In this document: positions 9,578 through 16,309 of the stretch, one piece after another
Layout: each line of letters opens with the position of its first letter
Position numbering within the stretch: the stretch's first letter is position 1
Origin: Sphingobium aromaticiconvertens
Lineage (GTDB): Bacteria; Pseudomonadota; Alphaproteobacteria; Sphingomonadales; Sphingomonadaceae
Reading direction: 5' to 3'
Length of the DNA: 64,000 nt
Assembly: GCF_037154075.1 (NCBI RefSeq)
Contig: NZ_JBANRJ010000001.1
Location: forward strand, 3,591,501 to 3,655,500
The notes under the pieces: generated by a model
The model's input: only the letters and a program-made list of their open reading frames with translations
The model's database searches: none
What the model was told of the DNA's origin: nothing
Made by a program: the position numbers and the translations under genes

Positions 9578-10376
9578 TCAGGAAGGCGCGAAGTCCCTCC
9601 GGCGTTGCGGTGCGGACGGGATCGTCGGCGGGGGTGACGGCTCCACGCCACGCCGAAACGCGAAGCGGCGTGACCGTCCATTCGTCGCGCGGATCCAGAA
9701 CATGCGGGCAATTGGCCAGCACGACGATGACGTCGATCTCCGCCCGCAGGATCATGGCTCGCCCAGGGGCATAGGGGCCCATGAGTGGCGTGATGGTCCC
9801 GTCCGCCTCGATCCGCGCACCCTTGAACAGGTTCACGCAAGGATGGACATCCCGCCGCTGCAGCCCATGCTTCGCCGATCCCAGTAGGAGGCGGTCGCGT
9901 CCGTTGGGAAAGGCGCCGCTATTGCGACCTTCTCCATATTTCGCATAGTTTGTCGCCGCATTGGAGGCGCCGCAAAATGCGTCATGTGTACTCGCTTCAT
10001 CCTCCAGGATGCTCATGAGCACGCGCCCCATATCGGATAAAAGCAGCTTGCCTGCACCCAGATAGGCATTCCATTGTATCTTCACCGTGTCGGCAACGTT
10101 GAGCCGCTCGGTCGGCATCTCGGCATTGAAGATCAGCACCGACGCGCAGGCGTCGCCCTGCAGATCGACAAGGCGAAGACGGGACCCGCGGGCAAGCCTG
10201 CGGGTCGCATAGCCGCCCGCCGCAATCGTTTCCTCCCACAGCAGATCTTCGGCGGACATGCCAGCCGGGAGGTCATCGGCGACCGGCGGCAAGAGCGGCA
10301 TCGCCTCCACAACCGTTCCCGCCATCGCGCGGGCATGGTCGCGCGCGGCCATAGGATCGGCAAGCGATCCCGTCAT
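9552..10376 (-). CDS. DUF1989 urea-carboxylase-associated protein 1, probable carboxyguanidine deiminase subunit
   Basis: 274 residues, first of the DUF1989 pair. It has the family Cys/His pattern: HDAFCGASN, DVHPCVNLFKG and ANCPHVLDPRDEW. An N-terminal extension of about 40 residues precedes the shared domain. Together with its neighbour it probably deiminates carboxyguanidine to allophanate. Its ATG overlaps the stop of the NikR-like regulator gene (ATGA), so regulator and enzymes are in one transcript. The assignment rests on family text and on the order transporter, DUF1989, DUF1989, carboxylase, allophanate hydrolase. Confidence 0.85.
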   Translation of the reverse strand: MTGSLADPMAARDHARAMAGTVVEAMPLLPPVADDLPAGMSAEDLLWEETIAAGGYATRRLARGSRLRLVDLQGDACASVLIFNAEMPTERLNVADTVKIQWNAYLGAGKLLLSDMGRVLMSILEDEASTHDAFCGASNAATNYAKYGEGRNSGAFPNGRDRLLLGSAKHGLQRRDVHPCVNLFKGARIEADGTITPLMGPYAPGRAMILRAEIDVIVVLANCPHVLDPRDEWTVTPLRVSAWRGAVTPADDPVRTATPEGLRAFLNVEDYFRR

Positions 10377-10882
10377 GCTGCGATGTCCTTGCTTACTTGT
10401 TTCTTACTGGAGGTTGCGGCCGGATTTTTTCCCAGGCCATCCTGCTCATGGAGTGGTGGAAGCAAGGCAGTTGTCGTCACCAGTTGCAGTTGATGCACGC
10501 CGCGGATGCCGCGCAACGCATCGCACATTTCCTTCAACCGCATGGCCGGCCCTTGCACCAGCAGCACTTCGAGCGACTGGTCATCCTCCAGAAAGACGTG
10601 CTGCGAAGAAATGACTTCCTTCAGATAATCCGCCTGGGTCTGGGCGAGCTGCTGCCGCACGCGGCCCCGGTCGCCCCGATAAACGATCGTGACCGTCCCC
10701 GCGAGCATGTTCTCGGGACGGGTTAGCGCCTCATGTTCGGCCAGCGCATGGCGGATCAGCTCCGCGATGAGCTGAGATCGGGAAGGCAGGCCGCGTTCTT
10801 CGACCATTATGTCCAGCTGGCGGAAAAGTTCTGCCGGAAGGCTCATGCTGAGCCGGGCAAGGCTAGTGGGTTCGGTGCTCAT
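10373..10882 (-). CDS. NikR-like ribbon-helix-helix transcriptional regulator lacking canonical nickel ligands
   Basis: 169 residues. The N-terminal ribbon-helix-helix (about 8-50) has the SLPAELFRQLD strand and the helix ending in IRHALAEHE. The remainder is a NikR-type ACT-like metal-binding domain. Aligned by eye with E. coli NikR, the four high-affinity Ni(II) ligands (H76, H87, H89, C95) correspond to A84, H95, F97 and S103, so only one is kept. It may sense something other than nickel, or use a different site. It sits between the ABC transporter and the DUF1989 genes in the same operon, with its own dyad (10900-10925) just upstream, suggesting autoregulation. A long Ser/Lys-rich tail follows residue 145. 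Confidence 0.8.
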   Translation of the reverse strand: MSTEPTSLARLSMSLPAELFRQLDIMVEERGLPSRSQLIAELIRHALAEHEALTRPENMLAGTVTIVYRGDRGRVRQQLAQTQADYLKEVISSQHVFLEDDQSLEVLLVQGPAMRLKEMCDALRGIRGVHQLQLVTTTALLPPLHEQDGLGKNPAATSSKKQVSKDIAA

Positions 10883-10894
10883 GCCGTAGCCTTC

Positions 10895-11677
10895 TCAATT
10901 ATTACCAATGTCGTCAAGTTTAATACTCTCATCGATCACGTGCGGGGGCTGAGTCTTTTTGATAAGAGGCAAATCATAGACCGCCGTGGCGCCAAAACGG
11001 TGAGGTGCGTGCGGATCGCGGCGGCGCTTGTCCAGGGTCAGGACGCGGGTGCCCAGGGAAAAGGCTTCCCTGATATCATGTGTAACCATGATGACAGTTA
11101 GTGAATAGTCGCGCCATAATCGGGTTATGAGGGCGTGCATATCCGCCTTTATTCCAGGATCAAGCGCGCCGAAAGGTTCGTCGAGAAGCAGGATACGGGG
11201 CCGCTTGATCAGGGCCTGTGCGATGGCGAGCCGCTGCTGCATGCCGCCTGACATCTGCGCGGGATAGAGGTGGAGGCTGTCGCCAAGGCCCACTGCGCCC
11301 AGCATCTCTTCCGCCTCCGCGATGGCCGCGCGGCGGCGGGCGCCGAACAGCCGCGCTGCAATGGGGGCCTGCGCACATTCCAGACCGAAAACGGTGTTCC
11401 GCAGGACCGACAGATGTGGGAACACCGAATAGCGCTGGAACACGACGCCGCGATCCGGCCCGCATTCAGGTGTAAGGGGCGTGCCGTCGAGCAGGATCGA
11501 ACCACGCGTCGGAACTTCCTGGCCCAGCACGACCCGCAACAGGCTGCTCTTGCCGGCGCCGGATGGCCCGATGATCGAGACGAAGGAGCCAGCCTCGATG
11601 TCCAGATTTACCCGCTCCAGCACGACCTTGTCGCCATATTCGACCCACAGGTTGCGAAGGCTCAGCAGCGCGCTCAA
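10895..11677 (-). CDS. ABC transporter ATP-binding protein (NitT/TauT family)
   Basis: About 260 residues from a TTG start that overlaps the permease stop (TTGA). It is the cytoplasmic ATPase of the importer encoded with the next two genes. Walker A is GPSGAGKSS, the signature is MSGGMQQRL, and Walker B is ILLLDEPFGALD, with the switch His in VTHD. In these operons the importer is annotated as urea/short amide or guanidine-linked uptake; the substrate here is inferred from context only. The open frame extends 93 codons further upstream inside the permease gene, but that part has no ABC homology and low plausibility. Confidence 0.92.
   Translation of the reverse strand: MSALLSLRNLWVEYGDKVVLERVNLDIEAGSFVSIIGPSGAGKSSLLRVVLGQEVPTRGSILLDGTPLTPECGPDRGVVFQRYSVFPHLSVLRNTVFGLECAQAPIAARLFGARRRAAIAEAEEMLGAVGLGDSLHLYPAQMSGGMQQRLAIAQALIKRPRILLLDEPFGALDPGIKADMHALITRLWRDYSLTVIMVTHDIREAFSLGTRVLTLDKRRRDPHAPHRFGATAVYDLPLIKKTQPPHVIDESIKLDDIGNN
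10900..10925. promoter_or_regulatory. Dyad operator TATTAC-N14-TTAATA upstream of the NikR-like gene
   Basis: It overlaps the last codons of the ATPase gene and ends 17 bp upstream of the NikR-like start. On the minus strand the site contains TTGACG followed two bases later by ATTGGTAATA, the same arrangement as in the site at 14965. It probably sits on an internal promoter that gives autoregulation. Confidence 0.6.
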
Positions 11678-12489
11678 TGGCTTGCCCCATGTGCCCAGGG
11701 AAAGAAGCGACGGCTGAACCACATCAGGATCATATCCATCACGATCGCCAGCAGCGCGATCCAGGCGACATAGGGCAGGATGATATCCATCGACAGGTAG
11801 CGGCGGACAAGGAAGATGCGATAGCCCAGGCCGATGTCGGACGCGATCGCCTCCGCCGAGATCAGGAAGACCCAGGCCGGGCCGAGCGACAGGCGCACCG
11901 CCTGGATCAGGCGCGGCATTGCCTGCGGCAGCGCAACGCGCAGCATCACTTGCCAACTACTGGCCCCCAATGTCTGGGCCTTGACGATCTGTTCCCGCGG
12001 GAGCGCGATAATGTGGGCCGCAACGTCCCTGATCATGAACGGCGCTATGCCGATGAAGATCAACGCCACCTTCGATGTTTCGCCAAGGCCGAAGGCGATG
12101 AACAATATCGGCAGCAGCGCGACGGGGGGGATGACCGCAATTCCCGTGACCAAGGGGCCAAAGGTGGCCCGTACCGGCGGAAGGACGCCCAGTAGCAATC
12201 CCACCAGCAGCGCTGAAAGGGCGGATAGACAAAGGCCTGTGCCCAGTCGCTGCAGACTGGCGACCGTGTCGGCCCAGAAGATCAGCTGGCCAGAAAGCTG
12301 GTCCGGCTGGAACAACAGCGCCGACATCGCATCGGCCATGTCGCCGGGCAGGGGCATTATCTTGTCGCTGGGGTTGGCCGCATGGCGGCTGGCCGCTATC
12401 AAGAGATAGACCAGCACCAACAGCAGGATCGGGATCGCGCCCAGCAGGACGCTGCTGCCCCGTCCGATGCGGCGGTTCACCCAGCGCAT
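11674..12489 (-). CDS. ABC transporter permease (NitT/TauT family)
   Basis: 271 residues, inner membrane, about six hydrophobic segments. The cytoplasmic EAA-type loop is visible near 165-185 (AQTLGASSWQVMLRVALPQAMP), where the permease contacts the ATPase. It lies 30 bp downstream of the binding-protein gene and overlaps the ATPase start by 4 bp. It resembles the SsuC/TauC/NrtB permease group. Confidence 0.92.
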   Translation of the reverse strand: MRWVNRRIGRGSSVLLGAIPILLLVLVYLLIAASRHAANPSDKIMPLPGDMADAMSALLFQPDQLSGQLIFWADTVASLQRLGTGLCLSALSALLVGLLLGVLPPVRATFGPLVTGIAVIPPVALLPILFIAFGLGETSKVALIFIGIAPFMIRDVAAHIIALPREQIVKAQTLGASSWQVMLRVALPQAMPRLIQAVRLSLGPAWVFLISAEAIASDIGLGYRIFLVRRYLSMDIILPYVAWIALLAIVMDMILMWFSRRFFPWAHGASH

Positions 12490-12519
12490 GACGCGATGGC
12501 CCCGTTCCGCCTTCGCCGC

Positions 12520-13605
12520 TCAGAGCTTACCATCGGCGGCCATCTGCATGTAGCTCGGATCGAAGCGCAAGGTCACATGGTTGGCATCGCCCAGCGTCTT
12601 GTTGCCTGGAAAGGACATGCCGACGGCGTCGGCGGATTTCGCCCCCTGACCAAAGAGGCCCTTTGAAAAACTGAAGTCCCGCACGCGCGTCATGGTGGTA
12701 ATCAGCGCGGGAGAGGAAGTGGCCGCCACGGCAGCCTTCGGGTCGGCGTAAAGATAGGTGGTGGCAAGTTGGCCGTCGAAAAGATCCGGCTTGCTGCCTG
12801 CCAGCTTCGCCATGGCGGCCCGTGCCGCTTTTCCTTCCGCATCCTGCCGCTGCATCAGCGCGGTCGTCTCGTACCAGATGCCGACCAGGGCTTTTCCGAG
12901 ATTGGGATTGGCCTTCAGCGTGGCAGTGTCGACGCACAGCAAATCCAGTATCTCGCCGGGAATTTGAGCTGAACTGAAGACCTGTTTCGCGCCCGGCGTT
13001 TCCTTCATGGCCGAAAGCTGAGGATTCCAGGCGGCTGCGGCCGTGACTTCCGGGGTTGCGAAGGCGCCGACAATGTCTGCGTCCGCCGTGTTCACTGTCT
13101 TGACGTCGGACAATTTCATACCGACGGAATTGAGACCGCGCGCGAGCAGGTAATGGGAGACGGAAAGCTCGACGAGATAGACCTGCCGGCCCTTGATGGC
13201 GGCAAGCGTGTCGGCGCCTTTCAGCATGATCCCGTCATTGCCGTTCGAATAGTCGCCAATGATGATCGCGCTGGTATCCTTGCCGCCCGCAGCCGGAATG
13301 GTGAGTGCATCCATATTCGCGACGGTCACGCCGTCCAGCTTGCCGGCCGTATATTGGTTCACCGACTCCACATAATCGTTCACCTGAACGATATTGATCT
13401 TGAGCCCGTATTTATCCGCCCATTTTTTCACGATGCCGGCCTGCTGGGCATAGGGCCACGGCATCCATCCCGCGTAGATCGACCAGCCAATGTTGAACTC
13501 TGCTCGAGGCTCCGGCGCCTTGTTCGATGTTTGCGAACAGGCCGCGGCCATCAATGCGCACGCCATGAGCGCGAGTCTTCCAAAGCCGCGGACACTGTCG
13601 AGCAT
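12520..13605 (-). CDS. ABC transporter substrate-binding lipoprotein (urea/guanidine operon type)
   Basis: About 361 residues. The signal peptide ends in a lipobox (LMAAACSQ), so the protein is anchored as a lipoprotein facing the periplasm. The mature part is a NMT1/TauA-like binding fold beginning FNIGWSIYAGWMPWPYA. The start at 13605 follows GGGGA at good spacing; the open frame upstream runs through the operator and is not coding. This is the first gene of the long minus-strand operon. Family members occur with urea carboxylase and DUF1989 proteins, which supports import of a small guanidino or amide nitrogen compound. Confidence 0.9.
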   Translation of the reverse strand: MLDSVRGFGRLALMACALMAAACSQTSNKAPEPRAEFNIGWSIYAGWMPWPYAQQAGIVKKWADKYGLKINIVQVNDYVESVNQYTAGKLDGVTVANMDALTIPAAGGKDTSAIIIGDYSNGNDGIMLKGADTLAAIKGRQVYLVELSVSHYLLARGLNSVGMKLSDVKTVNTADADIVGAFATPEVTAAAAWNPQLSAMKETPGAKQVFSSAQIPGEILDLLCVDTATLKANPNLGKALVGIWYETTALMQRQDAEGKAARAAMAKLAGSKPDLFDGQLATTYLYADPKAAVAATSSPALITTMTRVRDFSFSKGLFGQGAKSADAVGMSFPGNKTLGDANHVTLRFDPSYMQMAADGKL

Positions 13606-13664
13606 GATTCGTCCCCTTTCGCACTGCAACATTGCCGCAAAACAGACCCTTGTCCATACATCAT

Positions 13665-13690
13665 TATTACTATTGCAGCAGTTGGTAATA
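13665..13690. promoter_or_regulatory. Dyad operator TATTAC-N14-GTAATA between the ABC operon and the divergent propeller gene
   Basis: A perfect dyad: TATTAC and GTAATA are reverse complements separated by 14 bp. It lies 60 bp upstream of the binding-protein start (minus strand) and 160 bp upstream of the propeller gene (plus strand), so one bound regulator could control both directions. Confidence 0.65.
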
Positions 13691-13849
13691 TCAATATCAT
13701 GGGTGCGTCGCGACTGGATCGTGTTCGATCGGAGAGGCATGCATCAAAGGCGTTTTGGCACAAGCCGCCAAAAATGCAGTCGGCAACGGGACGCGCAGAT
13801 CCCAACGATAATCTCGATCGAGACACAGGGTGTCGGAAGGGGAATGAGC

Positions 13850-14779
13850 ATGAAACGATCCGCTGGTTTGATACCATTGTTGGTAGCGCTCTGTGCCGCG
13901 GCGCCGCCGGAGCCGGCGGCGTTTCGCGAAAAGACCCTCACCGTACCGGGCTTTGCGGACTTTCTGGCGGTTGACGGCGACACCGTGTGGGCCACCAACG
14001 ACGGTCGTGTCGAACAATGGTCGACCCAGGGCAAGCGCGCATCTGTCGCCATCCCGAAACCCTGCGGCGCCATGGCGGTGGCCTTCGGCTCCCTTTGGGT
14101 CGCCAACTGCAAGGACGGCAATTTGTACCGTATCGATGTGAAGACAGCGACGGTGCAGGCGATCATACAGACAGGTGTCGCCAACCCCAAGGGGGAGACG
14201 AACGTCGTCGCAGGCGCGGGTTCGATATGGGTGCCAAGCGAAGGGGCGGGAAAAATCGCCCGAATAGACCCGGCAACCGACAAGGTGACAGCCTCCATCG
14301 CTGTCGACCCCGGTACCTTCTATCTCGCCTTCGGGTTCGACGCCCTGTGGGCTGTGAGCAGCGACGAGCAGTCGCTTCAGAAGATCGATCCGCAGACCGA
14401 CATGGTGACGAGCAAGGTCAAACTCGGCCGGCAACCCGGCTTTCTCGCCGCTGGCGAAGGGGCCGTCTGGGTACAGGAGCAAGGCGACGGCACGGTCGCG
14501 CGGATCGATCCGCAGACGGTCGAAGTGTCCGGCCGTGTGAAGATCGGCAAGACGCTGATCTATGGCGACATCGACGTGGGGGGTGGCAAGGTCTGGCTCC
14601 GCACAACTGAAGATCAGACCTTCGTGGCGATCGATCCGCTATCAACGAAAATACTTACGCGCGCCGGCAAGTCCTCCGGCAGCGGGGCTCTGCGCTACAC
14701 GCCGTTCGGCATCTGGACATCTGCGCATGACGTGCACACCTTGTCCTGGTGGAGTGCAACGCGCGATGGGGAAAACTAG
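13850..14779 (+). CDS. Secreted YncE/Vgb-like beta-propeller protein
   Basis: About 309 residues with an N-terminal signal peptide (KRSAGLIPLLVALCAAAP). The body is a series of about six repeats of the form GSIWVPSEGAGKIARIDPATDKV, typical of YVTN/virginiamycin-B-lyase-like or NHL-type propellers. No catalytic residues can be assigned. It may bind a small ligand or a partner in the periplasm. The ATG at 13850 is chosen because GGAAGGGGA lies at proper distance; ATG 13844 is too close to it. It is divergent from the ABC operon and shares the dyad at 13665, so it is probably co-regulated. Confidence 0.78.
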   Translation: MKRSAGLIPLLVALCAAAPPEPAAFREKTLTVPGFADFLAVDGDTVWATNDGRVEQWSTQGKRASVAIPKPCGAMAVAFGSLWVANCKDGNLYRIDVKTATVQAIIQTGVANPKGETNVVAGAGSIWVPSEGAGKIARIDPATDKVTASIAVDPGTFYLAFGFDALWAVSSDEQSLQKIDPQTDMVTSKVKLGRQPGFLAAGEGAVWVQEQGDGTVARIDPQTVEVSGRVKIGKTLIYGDIDVGGGKVWLRTTEDQTFVAIDPLSTKILTRAGKSSGSGALRYTPFGIWTSAHDVHTLSWWSATRDGEN

Positions 14780-14964
14780 TGCGCCGATCCCCTTCGGGGC
14801 GAGCGGCTGGCGAATCGCTGGCAATGTGTGCGCTATAGATGCCCCGATACCGTTGGCTCACCCTTCGACCATGCGCGTTCCGGCGATTTCCTGAACGCCG
14901 TTCCGGGAATGTCCACTTTTCCTCGTCCAGCGCATCGGAACACCCTATCGGCTGGACGTTAAAT
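14780..14964. other. Intergenic region, no gene seen
   Basis: It lies between the propeller gene and the operator of the second desaturase. I see no clear terminator hairpin and no reading frame of interest. Confidence 0.35.
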
Positions 14965-14990
14965 TAATACTCTTGACGCAATTGGTAATA
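14965..14990. promoter_or_regulatory. Dyad operator TAATAC-N14-GTAATA upstream of desaturase paralogue 2
   Basis: One mismatch from the perfect dyad. It contains a TTGACG (14973-14978) that could be a -35 element, so a bound regulator would block the promoter. It lies 100 bp upstream of the ATG at 15090. Confidence 0.6.
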
Positions 14991-15089
14991 TCAATACCGT
15001 AGGCTCCATCGCCAGAAAGAGCGACATTACTGAGACCAGCGAGAGGATTGAGATGTTAGGCCGCTATCCGGCTTAATGGGGAGATCTTT

Positions 15090-16118
15090 ATGGATCAGAA
15101 TCCGACCTGCAATGCTGCTGTCTCAAGCGATGCGCAACCCGTCGTCGATAGCGCTTCTGCCGGCCCAAGCCCCGATTGGAGCTATGGCCCGGCTGCCACG
15201 GCGAAAACGGACAATGCGGCAACGCACGGGAACGCGATCAAGATAGCCCTGATCAATCTCATTCCGCCCGCGATGATTGTGGTGGTCGTACTGTTCTGGG
15301 CGTTCGGCCCCAAGGCTTGGATCAAGAATGATTGGTCCATCCTCATAGCGGGCGGCCTTACAACCGCGTTCGTGCTTTCGCTTGAGGCGGTACTCGAGCG
15401 GTATGCAGGCTGGCGTTTGAACAAACGTGAATTCGCCACGGACTTCTTCTATCTGATCCTGGGTTATACGGCGATTTCCTGGGTTTCGAACAAGCTGGCC
15501 GAGGAGCCGTTGAAGGCGGTCAAGACTTCGCTCGGCATCACCACCGAATGGGCGACGCAACTGCCGTTCCTCGTTCAAGTTGTCCTGATGATTTTCCTTA
15601 TCGAATTCGGTCAGTACTGGATGCACAGGCTGATGCACAATTGGCATCCGTTCTGGCTGACCCATGCGCCGCATCACCACATTACCCAGCTCAATGCGAT
15701 GAAGGGTGCGGTTGGCAATCCCCTGGAACTGTTCCTGATCAGCCTCAGCGTGCTTGCCCTGTTCGATTTTCAGCAAGCCGCCATGTTCTGCGCAATTAAC
15801 GTGCTGGGTGTGGTGTCCACCTTCGCCCATGCCAATGTGCGTTCCGACCCGCCGACGTTCTACTCCTTCTTCTTCACCACGGTCCGGCATCATAGCCTTC
15901 ACCATTCGGTGGGCTACGAGGATACCCGCTGCAATTACGCCAATTCACTGATCCTCATCGATCGCCTCTTCGGCACCTATCGCGAGGGGGAATCAGCAAT
16001 CGTCGGGCAGGACGAGCGCAAGAGGCTGTCGATCTGGGAGCAGTTCATGTTCCCGTGGCTGGGCTGGATCGACAAGATCAAGACAAGCCGAAGCAAGTCG
16101 ATTTCCGCGGCCGGTTGA
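15090..16118 (+). CDS. Sterol desaturase / fatty acid hydroxylase superfamily protein (paralogue 2)
   Basis: 342 residues. The His clusters are HRLMH, HAPHH and HHSLHH with the same spacing as in the protein at 2324-3322, including the shared stretch KGAVGNPLELFLI. The N-terminal ~50 residues are polar and unlike paralogue 1. Multiple membrane helices follow. It probably hydroxylates or desaturates a membrane-embedded or hydrophobic substrate. It is likely co-transcribed with the TonB receptor 190 bp downstream, and is preceded by the dyad at 14965. Confidence 0.88.
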   Translation: MDQNPTCNAAVSSDAQPVVDSASAGPSPDWSYGPAATAKTDNAATHGNAIKIALINLIPPAMIVVVVLFWAFGPKAWIKNDWSILIAGGLTTAFVLSLEAVLERYAGWRLNKREFATDFFYLILGYTAISWVSNKLAEEPLKAVKTSLGITTEWATQLPFLVQVVLMIFLIEFGQYWMHRLMHNWHPFWLTHAPHHHITQLNAMKGAVGNPLELFLISLSVLALFDFQQAAMFCAINVLGVVSTFAHANVRSDPPTFYSFFFTTVRHHSLHHSVGYEDTRCNYANSLILIDRLFGTYREGESAIVGQDERKRLSIWEQFMFPWLGWIDKIKTSRSKSISAAG

Positions 16119-16226
16119 CCCTTGGCGGGCAACTGACCGGATCGAACATCTCGACGAATTGGGAAGGTCGAGCATTAGGTACGCCAGCCAGCAACCGGAA
16201 AAGCGGTGGCCGGCGCATCGCAAAAA

Positions 16227-16245
16227 GGCCCTCAATCGAAGGGCC
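16227..16245. terminator. Weak hairpin between desaturase and TonB receptor genes
   Basis: Six-bp stem GGCCCT/AGGGCC with a 7-nt loop, preceded by AAAAA. The T-run would be on the minus strand, so for plus-strand transcription this is at best an attenuator. Confidence 0.3.
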
Positions 16246-16309
16246 GCTCACGTTCTGGCGAGGAGACGCCAGGGCACGGGAGCATTCACCATAAAAAAGG
16301 GGCAAGCAT

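Noticed and set aside
13606..13850. Guanidine-I (ykkC) riboswitch upstream of the ABC operon
   Set aside because: I looked for the conserved paired stems and ACGR-type loops and saw none; the region is too short and holds the dyad instead.
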